Assembly (NCBI RefSeq): GCF_003992125.1
Contig: NZ_RQUY01000018.1
Location: forward strand, 1-43,029
Reading direction: 5' to 3'
DNA: 43,029 bases
DNA from: Veillonella caviae
Lineage (GTDB): Bacteria; Bacillota; Negativicutes; Veillonellales; Veillonellaceae
The translations under genes and the position numbers were made by a program. Under the pieces are notes generated by a model, which was given only the letters and a program-made list of their open reading frames with translations, did no database searches and had not been told where the DNA came from. This document shows, one piece after another, positions 1-7,731 of the stretch (the first letter of the stretch is position 1; every line of letters starts with the position of its first letter).

Positions 1-5
1 AGATT

Positions 6-50
6 AAACCCTTATAACACTAGATATTTACTAGTATTACAAGGGTTTTT
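6..50 (+). terminator. Rho-independent terminator, probably for a gene left of the window
   Basis: An 8-bp outer stem (AAACCCTT at 6-13 with AAGGGTTT at 41-48) continues inward as a mismatched stem (14-23 with 31-40) around a 7-nt loop at 24-30. A T5 run (46-50) follows on the plus strand. The outer arms could also act in the other direction. The gene it serves is not in the window. Confidence 0.6.
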
Positions 51-72
51 ACACACACTTTTTGTCCTATAA
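51..72 (+). repeat. Left copy of a 22-bp perfect inverted repeat pair
   Basis: The sequence starts ACACACACTTTTTG and ends TCCTATAA. It is repeated without mismatch on the minus strand at 42,958-42,979, about 43 kb away. It directly follows the terminator at 6-50. Identity stops sharply: position 50 and position 73 do not match the partner's flanks. No open reading frame or known element accounts for it. Confidence 0.8.
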
Positions 73-140
73 GCCTAAAATAACCTATATATAATAACCA
101 TGAACACATAAAGTCATACAGCTCCGATAAAAATCTTGGT

Positions 141-176
141 AAAAAAATCGGCCAAACCAAAAGGTTTGACCGATTT
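141..176 (-). terminator. Rho-independent terminator after the SLC13-type carrier
   Basis: AAATCGG (145-151) pairs with CCGATTT (170-176), then after one mismatch CAAACC (153-158) pairs with GGTTTG (163-168) around an AAAA loop. Read on the minus strand, the stem ends in a run of T's (complement of 141-147). It lies 37 bp past the carrier stop codon and probably ends the whole propionate operon. Confidence 0.85.
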
Positions 177-212
177 CAGTGCTTATATAATTGTAGAGTA
201 ACCTAGCCCCTA

Positions 213-1511
213 TTATTTACCAGGGAAGAATGGCCATACCATTGGAATTATAATAATACTTACGATGAAGCATACTACAATTAAAGGTACACCGGCTTTA
301 ACATAATCCATAAATTTATATTGACCAGGACCAAGAACCAATGTATTTGGAGGAGTACCTACTGGTGTGCCAAATGCACAAGATGCAGCTACACCAATGG
401 CCATCAATACTGCATGTGGATCTGCGCCCATCCCTTTTGCAATGGCAATACCAATTGGTGCCAACAATGCAGAGGATGCAGTATTAGACATAAATTGAGT
501 CATTACACAGGATAAGATAAATAGAACAGCTGTAGCAAAATAAGGACTCGGATCAGAACCCATAACGCCTAATACAGCATTGGCAATCATTTGACCTGCA
601 CCGGATTTATCAAGCGCTTCTGCGACAGGCATCATACCAGCAAACAAGAAAATAGTTACCCAGTCAATCGATGTGTAGGCTTGTTTTTCTTTCAAACAAC
701 CTGTCAATACACAAAGCATTGCACCAATAACAGCAACCATACTTAATGGCAAGTTAATACCAAACTTTTTCAAGAAATCTCCAGCAATCATAGCGATGAT
801 AACACCTAAAAGAATCAAGCCAGAATATAATTGCTTTTTAGGGTCATTTGAAATTTCATCAGCAGATACTTCTTGTTCCACTTCACCAGCATCTGTAATT
901 TCATGTTTTGGTAAGAAATATTTACCTATAAACATCATAAAAACAATAGTAGCAATAGTAAGAGGAACACCAATCCAAGCAAATTCAAAAAATCCAAATG
1001 GTGTAATACCGGATTTAGCCAATGTACCATTAACAATAATATTAGGAGGCGTACCAACCATAGTAATAATACCACCTATACCAGCAGCAAAGGCTAATGG
1101 CATTAATTGTCTAGATGCAGGTATTTTCGCAACAGAGCAAATACCAACTACTACTGGAAGCAATGCTGCTGCTGTACCAGTATTAGAAAGGAATGCGGAC
1201 ATTGTTGCTGTTACCAACATGATAGCAAGCATCAATCCATTTTCACTAGTACCAGCGTGAGATACAACAGTTTCACCGATTTTTTGAGCCAAACCAGTGT
1301 AGAACAAAGCACCACCTACTACGAACATACCAGCAAAAAGAACTACCGTACTATCCGATAAACCAGAGAAAACTACTTTTGGTGTAATAATCCCCAATAA
1401 CCCTAACGTAATCGCGCCACCAAGGGATGTAATTGCTAGTGGAATAATTTCTGTAACAAATAAAACAGCCATAACTGCAAGGACGATTAAAGTTTGTTCT
1501 GCAGCACCCAT
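213..1511 (-). CDS. SLC13/DASS-family anion (dicarboxylate-type) transporter
   Basis: This 432-residue, strongly hydrophobic protein has about a dozen predicted membrane segments and a short charged loop near residues 205-225. It carries the duplicated SLC13-type signatures: SNTGTAAALLPV with GTPPNIIVNG in the first half, and MSNTASSALLAP with GTPPNTLVLG in the second. The SNT and TPPN motifs form the sodium and substrate sites in the DASS family. It is the last gene of the succinate-to-propionate operon and is followed by a strong terminator. Its position suggests it moves succinate or another C4-dicarboxylate, but the substrate cannot be read from sequence. The ATG at 1511 has GGAG about 10 nt upstream. 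Confidence 0.85.
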   Translation of the reverse strand: MGAAEQTLIVLAVMAVLFVTEIIPLAITSLGGAITLGLLGIITPKVVFSGLSDSTVVLFAGMFVVGGALFYTGLAQKIGETVVSHAGTSENGLMLAIMLVTATMSAFLSNTGTAAALLPVVVGICSVAKIPASRQLMPLAFAAGIGGIITMVGTPPNIIVNGTLAKSGITPFGFFEFAWIGVPLTIATIVFMMFIGKYFLPKHEITDAGEVEQEVSADEISNDPKKQLYSGLILLGVIIAMIAGDFLKKFGINLPLSMVAVIGAMLCVLTGCLKEKQAYTSIDWVTIFLFAGMMPVAEALDKSGAGQMIANAVLGVMGSDPSPYFATAVLFILSCVMTQFMSNTASSALLAPIGIAIAKGMGADPHAVLMAIGVAASCAFGTPVGTPPNTLVLGPGQYKFMDYVKAGVPLIVVCFIVSIIIIPMVWPFFPGK

Positions 1512-1568
1512 ACATCATCATCTCCTCTCAGAGAAATATGTCCATTGCTATATACGAATCAACCTATA

Positions 1569-1826
1569 CTACAATATACACATCAAATAACTTACGGCAC
1601 CAATGACTACAACCATTATACCTGTTACCCCATAACCTTCTTTTGTTTTGGGATATCCAAAATGTAATAGCTCACTAATAATTCCTCTTCTATTGAACCA
1701 AGAGTATTTAGTTCTTTTTTGAAACCACTGTGCCTTTCTATCAGCACCAATAATAAGTGCAGTAACAAAAAAAACAATAAATGCCCACACAAAACAAACC
1801 AGTATTTTCATTTCTACCGATAACAA
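1569..1826 (-). CDS. Small two-helix membrane protein of unknown function
   Basis: I do not recognise this family. The product is about 85 residues. A hydrophobic helix near residues 6-28 is followed by a basic, aromatic central loop (contains RKAQWFQKRTKYSWF) and a second hydrophobic helix at the C-terminus, so two membrane passes are likely. The start is uncertain. A ribosome binding site AGAGGTGG lies just before a TTG at 1826 with about 5 nt spacing, which I prefer. A GTG at 1835 would sit inside that site, and an in-frame ATG at 1811 is too far from it. The gene lies between mmdB and the SLC13-type carrier, so it could assist either, but nothing in the sequence shows this. Confidence 0.6.
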   Translation of the reverse strand: MLSVEMKILVCFVWAFIVFFVTALIIGADRKAQWFQKRTKYSWFNRRGIISELLHFGYPKTKEGYGVTGIMVVVIGAVSYLMCIL

Positions 1827-1967
1827 GATGACCACCTCTACTTACTAAGCACGTTGACAGGTTATTCTGTGAAATTCTTGCTCATCACTAAATGACCGAT
1901 TCGATGTATTGCATTTATTGCTATAAAACTAATTAATATACATACATAATACATATTCTATTTTTAT

Positions 1968-2004
1968 TTTGCCAAAGTGTATTACAACAATACACCTTGG
2001 CAAA
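1968..2004 (-). terminator. Strong hairpin just after mmdB
   Basis: TTTGCCAA (1968-1975) pairs with TTGGCAAA (1997-2004). After an A-C mismatch, GTGTATT (1977-1983) pairs with AATACAC (1989-1995) around the loop ACAAC. The hairpin begins 14 bp after the mmdB stop. No clear T-run follows on either strand, so it may be a 3'-end stabiliser or partial terminator that lowers expression of the two downstream membrane genes. Confidence 0.5.
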
Positions 2005-2018
2005 TAAAGGTTAATAAC

Positions 2019-3134
2019 TTATCGAGACATCATAGCTAACATAGTGCCCGCTGCAACAGCTGTACCAATTACACCTGCCACATTTGGCCCCATAGCATGC
2101 ATGAGCAAGAAGTTTGCTGGATTTGCTTTAGCACCTACCACTTGAGATACACGAGCCGCCATAGGAACAGCGGATACCCCAGCAGATCCAATGAGTGGAT
2201 TAGTTTTACCATCAATCATATACATTAATTTGCCAAACAATACACCACCAGCAGTACCAAAGATAAATGCAACAAGACCTAAGAAAATAATAAGTAAGGT
2301 TTGTGCACTAATAAAATGCTCTGCATCCATGGTTAAACCAGTACCTGTAGCTAAGAAGATAGTTACAGTATTGATTAACGCATTTTGAGATGTATCCGAC
2401 AAACGATTTGTTACGCCAGACTCACGGAATAAATTGCCAAGCATCAACATACCTAACAATGCAGTAATAGATGGTAATAATAGAGAAATAAATATAGTTG
2501 CAACAATTGGGAATGCAATTTTTTCAAACTTAGTTACTTCACGCAATTGCTCCATTACTACTTCACGTTCTTTTTGTGTAGTGAACAATTTCATTACAGG
2601 AGGTTGAATAAGCGGCACTAAAGACATATAAGAATATGCTGCTACCGCGATAGCTCCTAGTAATTCAGGTGCCAATTTTGCTGCTAAATAAATTGATGTA
2701 GGACCATCAGCACCACCAATGATACCAATAGCGGCAGCTTGTTGCTCTGTAAAGCCTAAAAGCATCGCTCCAGCTAGAGCAATAAACACACCAATTTGAG
2801 CTGCTGCACCTAAAAGTAAAGTCTTCGGATTTGCAAGTAAAGGCCCGAAATCAGTCATCGCCCCAACGCCTAAGAAAATTAAAGGTGGGAAAATTTCTTG
2901 TGATACACCAGCACTGATAAGTGCCATAACACCTTCATCAAATCCGTTACGAGGAATGTTTGCTAAAATACACCCAAAGGCAATTGGACCTAACAACAAT
3001 GGTTCAAACTCTTTAGCAAATGCCATATACAATAAGATTAAACCGACAAGAATCATAATAGCGTTACCACCTGTAAAAGCTTGGAATGCGCTATCTGTCC
3101 ATACAGAGTTAATCGCTACGATAAAAGCATCCAT
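2019..3134 (-). CDS. mmdB: Methylmalonyl-CoA decarboxylase beta subunit (Na+-translocating membrane subunit)
   Basis: This 371-residue integral membrane protein belongs to the sodium-pumping decarboxylase beta family (OadB/MmdB/GcdB). It removes CO2 from carboxybiotin and couples this to Na+ export across the inner membrane. The family's Na+/proton-site regions are present: [10 protein letters not shown] with Asp at about residue 143, and [20 protein letters not shown] near residues 310-330, with the conserved Asn, Gly and Ser. About nine to eleven membrane segments are visible. Its ATG has an AAAGGGG ribosome binding site. It is the last mmd gene and is separated from mmdC by a GC-rich hairpin. 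Length and order fit Veillonella MmdB. Confidence 0.96.
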   Translation of the reverse strand: MDAFIVAINSVWTDSAFQAFTGGNAIMILVGLILLYMAFAKEFEPLLLGPIAFGCILANIPRNGFDEGVMALISAGVSQEIFPPLIFLGVGAMTDFGPLLANPKTLLLGAAAQIGVFIALAGAMLLGFTEQQAAAIGIIGGADGPTSIYLAAKLAPELLGAIAVAAYSYMSLVPLIQPPVMKLFTTQKEREVVMEQLREVTKFEKIAFPIVATIFISLLLPSITALLGMLMLGNLFRESGVTNRLSDTSQNALINTVTIFLATGTGLTMDAEHFISAQTLLIIFLGLVAFIFGTAGGVLFGKLMYMIDGKTNPLIGSAGVSAVPMAARVSQVVGAKANPANFLLMHAMGPNVAGVIGTAVAAGTMLAMMSR

Positions 3135-3166
3135 ATGCGTTCCCCTTTCATAAAATATAGAGTTAT

Positions 3167-3188
3167 AAGGGAGGCACTAGCCCCCCTT
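3167..3188 (-). other. GC-rich intercistronic hairpin between mmdC and mmdB
   Basis: AAGGGAGGC (3167-3175) and GCCCCCCTT (3180-3188) pair with a single mismatch around an ACTA loop. No T-run follows on the minus strand. In an operon whose subunits are needed in unequal amounts, such a hairpin could set mRNA stability or partial read-through. That role is inference. Confidence 0.45.
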
Positions 3189-3194
3189 TGTTAA

Positions 3195-3575
3195 TTAGCC
3201 AAGAACTACCAAGTCTTCGCCAGTGGATACTGTTTGGTTTGCAGAAACACGAACTTCTGCAACAACTGCATCATGAGGAGCAGCAATTTCATTTTGCATT
3301 TTCATTGCTTCAAGAATCAACAATGTTTCGCCTTTTTTAACTGCTTGACCAGCGGATACTGCTACAGATAGGATTTTACCAGGCATTGGAGCTTTTACAG
3401 TTTCTGCGCCAGCTGGAACTGGAGCTGCTGGAGCTGCTGCAGGTGCAGGAGCTGCTTTAGGAGCAGGAGCTGCTGCTGGAGCTGCTTTAGGAGCTGCTGC
3501 AGGAGCTGCGGCTTTTACTTCATTAACTTCTACTTCGTATGCTGTGCCATTTACTGTAACGTTGAATTTTTTCAT
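3195..3575 (-). CDS. mmdC: Methylmalonyl-CoA decarboxylase biotin carrier subunit (gamma)
   Basis: This is a 126-residue biotin acceptor protein. A short N-terminal beta segment (MKKFNVTVNGTAYEVEVNEV) leads to a flexible Ala/Pro-rich linker at about residues 22-57, and then to a biotinyl domain of about 70 residues. The biotin attachment motif EAMKM is at 89-93, with Lys92 as the expected biotinylated residue. The carrier moves CO2 from the alpha subunit to the membrane beta subunit. I chose the ATG at 3575 because GGAGG (3584-3588) sits 8 nt upstream. A longer frame opening at TTG 3590 would translate through that ribosome binding site. Confidence 0.95.
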   Translation of the reverse strand: MKKFNVTVNGTAYEVEVNEVKAAAPAAAPKAAPAAAPAPKAAPAPAAAPAAPVPAGAETVKAPMPGKILSVAVSAGQAVKKGETLLILEAMKMQNEIAAPHDAVVAEVRVSANQTVSTGEDLVVLG

Positions 3576-3643
3576 TTTAAATTCCTCCAAATGTGTGTTT
3601 ACACAAAAATTTCAAATAATTTACACATATAAATAGGATAATC

Positions 3644-3811
3644 CTATCGATTACCGCGTAAGCGACCTTCCATTTTCCAATTATAGCTTACAATTGGACG
3701 GATATGAGCAATCTGACTACTGGAGTAACCCATTGCTTCTAAAGCACCAACGATAACAGCCACTACTTCTTTGCTAGGTGCTGCACCATTAGTTTTTGTA
3801 GCATTGTTCAT
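3644..3811 (-). CDS. mmdE: Methylmalonyl-CoA decarboxylase epsilon subunit, 55 residues
   Basis: This small gene encodes 55 residues, starting MNNATKTNGAAPSK and ending MEGRLRGNR. It begins at an ATG behind a GAGGAGG ribosome binding site (3821-3827). I recall epsilon of V. parvula as a 55-residue subunit that stabilises the complex. Residues 15-55 closely match the C-terminal part of the delta gene next door. Shared pieces include the VV-A-IVGA segment, MGYSS-QIA-IRP and EGRL-G, so delta and epsilon are partial paralogues. The gene sits between mmdD and mmdC, as expected. Confidence 0.93.
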   Translation of the reverse strand: MNNATKTNGAAPSKEVVAVIVGALEAMGYSSSQIAHIRPIVSYNWKMEGRLRGNR

Positions 3812-3835
3812 TACAAATGCCTCCTCAATAATGAA

Positions 3836-4173
3836 TTAATTTCTACCGCTCAAACGACCTTCTAAGCGCCATTGACGACTCGTTGCAGTAGGTCGAATGG
3901 ATGCGATTTGTTCCGAAGAATAACCCATCGAAACAATTGCACCTACGATAGCCGCTACTACCTCTTCATTATTTGCTGACACGGTTGCTTCCGATACTAC
4001 AGGTGCTGCGGGAGCAGCAACAGGTGCAGTAACGGGCTCAGGCTTTTTTTAGTCGGGTCAATCCAATGAATGACTTTCATAAGTACGCCTAATGCAATAA
4101 GAACAGCAAAAACGACTGTCATATTGATTGCCATAACGAGCCAAGGGCTAGTAGTAACTACGTGGCCTTCCAT
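3836..4173 (-). pseudogene. mmdD: Methylmalonyl-CoA decarboxylase delta subunit, frameshifted at an A7 run
   Basis: Delta (OadG-like) anchors the soluble parts of the decarboxylase to the membrane. The N-terminus (MEGHVVTTSPW, then one hydrophobic helix at about residues 10-34, then HWIDPTKK) is normal. At a run of seven A's (complement of 4044-4050) the frame shifts, and the written frame stops at 3997 after unrelated residues. With one extra A, or a -1 slip, the frame continues as KKKPEPVTAPVAAPAAP through an Ala/Pro linker into the delta C-terminal domain (MGYSSEQIASIRPTA, WRLEGRLSGRN), ending at 3836 and giving about 112 residues. I start at the ATG at 4173, 8 nt from AAAGGGG; an ATG at 4179 is too close. 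This may be a true mutation, a homopolymer sequencing error or slippage during expression. Confidence 0.85.
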
Positions 4174-4249
4174 AATCATTTCCCCTTTCTATAAATATAA
4201 AATAAAGAAAGGTATCTCCCAAAGACGATAGTAAACTTACTACATCGAA

Positions 4250-5779
4250 TTATAATGGAATATTACCATGTTTCTTAGGTGCACGGTTTTCTCGTTTGCT
4301 TGCTAACATCGCTAATGCATTGATGATTGCAGGACGAGTATGTTTAGGTTCAATAACAATATCTACGAAACCGCGTTCAGCAGCTTTGTATGGTGTTGCG
4401 AACTCTTCCACATATTTTGCTGTTTTAGCATCTTTATCTTCATCTTTTTTGAAAATAATATTTGCTGCACCAGCAGGGCCCATTACTGCAATTTCAGATG
4501 TAGGCCAAGCGTATACTTGATCTGCTCCCAAATCTTGAGAACACATTGCCAAGTAAGAACCACCGTACGCTTTACGAGTGATAACAGTAATTTTAGGTAC
4601 TGTAGCTTCAGAGTAAGCATAGAGCATTTTAGCACCATGACGAATGATACCGCCCCATTCTTGATTTGTGCCAGGCAAGAAACCAGGAACGTCAACAAAG
4701 TTAACGATTGGAATATTGAAAGCATCACAGAAACGGATAAAACGGGAAGATTTGTCAGAAGCATTGATATCTAAGCAACCAGCCATAACTTTAGGTTGGT
4801 TAGCGATGATACCTACAGATTGACCATCAAAACGTGCAAAACATGTGATGATATTTGTAGCATAGAATGGTTGAACTTCATAGTATTCACCATTATCAAC
4901 AGTAGCAGCAATAACATCTTTCATGTCATAAGGCATATTACTGTTATCTGGCAACAAGCTATTTAAGCCTTCATCTTCACGAGTTGGGTCATCGCCAGTA
5001 TCTACTAATGGTGCATCTTCCATGTTATTAGAAGGTAAGAAGCCCAATAAGTAGCGAATTTGAGCAATGCAGTCATCTTCATTTTCAGCCGCAAAATGAG
5101 CTACACCAGATACAGAGTTGTGAGCCATTGCGCCACCAAGATCTTCAGCTGTAACTTCTTCACCTGTTACAGATTTGATAACAGCTGGACCAGTGATGAA
5201 CATTTGAGAAGTGTTTTTTACCATGTAGATGAAATCAGTCAATGCTGGAGAATATACAGCACCACCTGCACATGGTCCCATGATTACGGAAATTTGAGGA
5301 ATAACGCCAGATGCATTTGTATTTTCAAAGAAAATTTTACCGTAACCAGCAAGTGCGTCTACAGCTTCTTGAATACGAGCCCCGCCGGAATCATTAATAC
5401 CAATGATAGGCGCACCCATTTTCATTGCTAAGCGTTGTACTTTTACGATTTTTGCAGCGTGCATTTCACCAAGGGAACCACCTTCTACAGTGAAGTCTTG
5501 AGCGAATGCATACACTAAACGCCCATCAACAGTACCGTAACCAGTTACAACACCTTCGCCTGGTAATTCTTTTTTGTCTTGACCGAAGTTTACACAACGA
5601 TGTTTAACAAATTGGTCTAGTTCAACAAAAGAATTTTCATCAAACAATTTTTCCAAACGTTCACGAGCAGTCATTTTACCTTGAGAGTGTTGTTTCTCAA
5701 TGCGTTTTTCACCGCCACCAGCTTTAACTTTAGCTAGCTTTTCGTGCAATAACTCAATTTTTTCTTGCACTGTTTGCAT
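4250..5779 (-). CDS. mmdA: Methylmalonyl-CoA decarboxylase alpha subunit (carboxyltransferase)
   Basis: This 509-residue cytoplasmic subunit moves the carboxyl group from methylmalonyl-CoA to biotin on MmdC, giving propionyl-CoA. It has the two crotonase-like halves of the acyl-CoA carboxyltransferase family. Conserved blocks include GGSLGEMHAAKIVKVQRLAM, NDSGGARIQEAVDAL and GPCAGGAVYSPALTDF (oxyanion loop) in the first half. The second half has FCDAFNIPIVNFVDVPGFLPG, GAKMLYAYSEATVPKITVI, RKAYGGSYLAM and AVMGPAGAANIIF. The length equals that expected of Veillonella MmdA. It is the first mmd gene, 39 bp after the epimerase gene. PccB-type subunits share these motifs, but the adjacent beta, delta and epsilon genes decide for a decarboxylase. 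Confidence 0.97.
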   Translation of the reverse strand: MQTVQEKIELLHEKLAKVKAGGGEKRIEKQHSQGKMTARERLEKLFDENSFVELDQFVKHRCVNFGQDKKELPGEGVVTGYGTVDGRLVYAFAQDFTVEGGSLGEMHAAKIVKVQRLAMKMGAPIIGINDSGGARIQEAVDALAGYGKIFFENTNASGVIPQISVIMGPCAGGAVYSPALTDFIYMVKNTSQMFITGPAVIKSVTGEEVTAEDLGGAMAHNSVSGVAHFAAENEDDCIAQIRYLLGFLPSNNMEDAPLVDTGDDPTREDEGLNSLLPDNSNMPYDMKDVIAATVDNGEYYEVQPFYATNIITCFARFDGQSVGIIANQPKVMAGCLDINASDKSSRFIRFCDAFNIPIVNFVDVPGFLPGTNQEWGGIIRHGAKMLYAYSEATVPKITVITRKAYGGSYLAMCSQDLGADQVYAWPTSEIAVMGPAGAANIIFKKDEDKDAKTAKYVEEFATPYKAAERGFVDIVIEPKHTRPAIINALAMLASKRENRAPKKHGNIPL

Positions 5780-5818
5780 GTCAGCACCTCCATAAAAAAA
5801 ACTTGTTACATTATTATT

Positions 5819-6241
5819 TTATTTCATTCGTTGGCAAAGTTCAAGTAGAACACCACCAGTTGCTTTAGGATGCAAGAATGCAATAGAGGAACCGCCAGCA
5901 CCATAACGAGGTTTTTCGTCAATCATACGAACACCTTTTGCCATAAGATCAGCAATAGCATTTTCAATATTATCTACGCGTAAAGCTACGTGTTGGATAC
6001 CATCGCGACCACCATTTTTTTCGATGAATTTGCCGATAGGACCGTCTGGGGTAGTAGTTTCCAAAAATTCTAATTCCGCATCACCGCATGGGAAGAAGGA
6101 AACTTTTACTTTTTGTTCTTCAACAATTTCATCTTCTGGAAGATGTTCAATGCCTAACGCATTTTTATAAAATTCTTTAGTTGCTGCTAAATCATTAACA
6201 CCAATACCGATGTGATCCACTTGTAATACTTTAAAAGCCAT
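5819..6241 (-). CDS. mce: Methylmalonyl-CoA epimerase
   Basis: This 140-residue protein is of the glyoxalase/vicinal-oxygen-chelate fold. It interconverts (R)- and (S)-methylmalonyl-CoA, linking the mutase product to the decarboxylase. Metal-binding positions are visible: His10 in VDHIGIGV, a second His in GIQHVALRV and a C-terminal Glu in GVLLELC. I start at the ATG at 6241, about 9 nt after AAAGGAG. An upstream in-frame start at 6268 would run through the ribosome binding site. It lies between meaB and mmdA, as expected for a B12-dependent propionate operon. Confidence 0.95.
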   Translation of the reverse strand: MAFKVLQVDHIGIGVNDLAATKEFYKNALGIEHLPEDEIVEEQKVKVSFFPCGDAELEFLETTTPDGPIGKFIEKNGGRDGIQHVALRVDNIENAIADLMAKGVRMIDEKPRYGAGGSSIAFLHPKATGGVLLELCQRMK

Positions 6242-6289
6242 TTTGATTATCTCCTTTAAGGCTAACATTTTATGCTATGTAGTCGCCGC

Positions 6290-7228
6290 CTACTTTAGCA
6301 CACTAGTCATGACATTATTGACAACTGTATACGGATCATTTGTCCGTTCATTTACAGCTGCTACCTGACTATTAAATTCATCGCTAACAACTACTTTTTC
6401 AGCTACATAGCGACCAATTTGTTCGTTAATCATTGCAATGATTTCATCTCGAGTCCGTTCAGCTCGGCGATTTTGTAATTCACCAGAATCTTCTAAATAC
6501 TCGAAATGTTCATCTAAGGCATCAATCAATTCGTCTACGCCTTGATCTTTACTAGCGATAGTACGTTTAATTGGTGGTCGCCATTTAACTTCGCGAGAGT
6601 CGAGATCAAGCATCATTTCAATTTCAACATTCAAACGATCACAACCATCTCTATCTGCTTTATTAATAGCAAATACATCACCAATTTCAAGGATACCTGC
6701 TTTAATAGCTTGGATATCATCACCTAAACCAGGTACGAGAACAACCAACGTAGTATCAGCATTTTTTACGATATCTACTTCGGATTGACCTACCCCTACA
6801 GTTTCGATAATTACTAAATCCATGCCAAAGGCATCCATAAGTTTTACTACATCAGCAGTCTTTTTGGATAAACCACCAAGACTACCTCGAGTGCCCATGC
6901 TTCGAATAAAAACATTTTCGTTTAATGTTAAATCATTCATTCGAATACGGTCCCCCAAAATAGCACCACCTGAAAATGGGCTAGTTGGGTCGATGGCAAC
7001 GATGCCGATTTTTTTACCTTGATCTAAGTAGTGTTTTACCACTTTATCAGTTAAGGTACTTTTACCAGCACCAGGGGCCCCTGTAATACCAAGAATACGA
7101 GCATTTCCTGTTTTAGGATAAATGGCCTTCATAATGTCGATGGCATTATCATACTCATTTTCTACGGCCGTAATGGACCGTGCTAAGGCGAGCCTGGAAC
7201 CTTCAAATAGTCCTTTTACTAAATCCAT
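6290..7228 (-). CDS. meaB: MeaB-type GTPase, chaperone of methylmalonyl-CoA mutase
   Basis: The protein has about 312 residues and is a G3E-family P-loop GTPase. It protects and reloads adenosylcobalamin in methylmalonyl-CoA mutase. Motifs in order: Walker A GAPGAGKSTLTDK near residue 50, the switch region IAIDPTSPFSGGAILGDRIRM, Walker B-type VIIETVGVGQSEVDI and the base-specificity motif NKAD. A helical dimerisation tail follows. The ATG at 7228 follows GGTGGTGAGG; GTG codons at 7240 and 7237 fall inside this ribosome binding site and are less likely. The mutase genes directly upstream support MeaB over the related ArgK/LAO name. Confidence 0.94.
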   Translation of the reverse strand: MDLVKGLFEGSRLALARSITAVENEYDNAIDIMKAIYPKTGNARILGITGAPGAGKSTLTDKVVKHYLDQGKKIGIVAIDPTSPFSGGAILGDRIRMNDLTLNENVFIRSMGTRGSLGGLSKKTADVVKLMDAFGMDLVIIETVGVGQSEVDIVKNADTTLVVLVPGLGDDIQAIKAGILEIGDVFAINKADRDGCDRLNVEIEMMLDLDSREVKWRPPIKRTIASKDQGVDELIDALDEHFEYLEDSGELQNRRAERTRDEIIAMINEQIGRYVAEKVVVSDEFNSQVAAVNERTNDPYTVVNNVMTSVLK

Positions 7229-7260
7229 GCGCCTCACCACCTATCTAAAAATATGGGAAT

Positions 7261-7291
7261 AGAGGGATCCAATATGTAGTTGAGTCCCTCT
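7261..7291 (-). other. Intercistronic stem-loop between mutase small subunit gene and meaB
   Basis: AGAGGGA (7261-7267) pairs perfectly with TCCCTCT (7285-7291) across a 17-nt loop. No T-run follows, so it is not a standard terminator. It may affect mRNA processing or stability between abundant enzyme genes and the low-demand chaperone gene, which is inference. Confidence 0.35.
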
Positions 7292-7307
7292 GCCCCATTA
7301 AGTTACA

Positions 7308-7703
7308 TTATTTTACATTGGCATTGATGAAATCAACAATGTCGCCAGTTGGTGTACCAGGTGTAAATACAGCCGCTACGCCAGCTTCTTTCAAGCCAGG
7401 AATATCAGCATCAGGGATTACACCACCGCCGATAACAAGAACATCGCCCATACCTTTTTCTTTCAAAAGTTCAACGATTTTAGGGAACAATGTGTTGTGT
7501 GCACCAGAAAGAAGGGATAATGCAACTACATTAACATCTTCAGAAAGAGCTGCTTCAACGATTTGTTCTGGAGTTTGACGAAGACCTGTATAGATTACTT
7601 CGAAACCAGCATCGCGAAGTGCGCGTGCTACTACTTTTGCACCACGGTCATGACCATCAAGACCTGGTTTTGCTACGATAACTCTAATGCGTTTTTCTGC
7701 CAT
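7308..7703 (-). CDS. mcmB: Methylmalonyl-CoA mutase small, cobalamin-binding subunit
   Basis: This 131-residue Rossmann-type B12-binding domain is a separate polypeptide. The base-off/His-on signature DGHDRG (Asp16-Gly17-His18) supplies the lower cobalt ligand. SLLSGAH and [11 protein letters not shown] complete the B12 site. With the large subunit at 7732-9378 it forms a two-part mutase, unlike the fused bacterial MutB. It isomerises succinyl-CoA to (R)-methylmalonyl-CoA. The gene begins 28 bp after the large subunit and has a GGAGG ribosome binding site. Symbols vary between organisms. Confidence 0.95.
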   Translation of the reverse strand: MAEKRIRVIVAKPGLDGHDRGAKVVARALRDAGFEVIYTGLRQTPEQIVEAALSEDVNVVALSLLSGAHNTLFPKIVELLKEKGMGDVLVIGGGVIPDADIPGLKEAGVAAVFTPGTPTGDIVDFINANVK

Positions 7704-7731
7704 GATATATTACCTCCGAAATTAGCTATGA

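Noticed and set aside
3408-3512. Tandem DNA repeat in mmdC
   Set aside because: The repeated Ala/Pro codons encode the flexible linker usual for biotin carrier subunits.
3997-4179. A free-standing 60-residue membrane protein
   Set aside because: Its first part is plainly the MmdD N-terminus, and the tail after the A7 run is unrelated low-complexity Leu/Pro; it is a frameshift product, not a separate gene.
4483-4764. Minus-strand open frame of 93 codons inside mmdA
   Set aside because: It is an out-of-frame shadow of a highly conserved gene.
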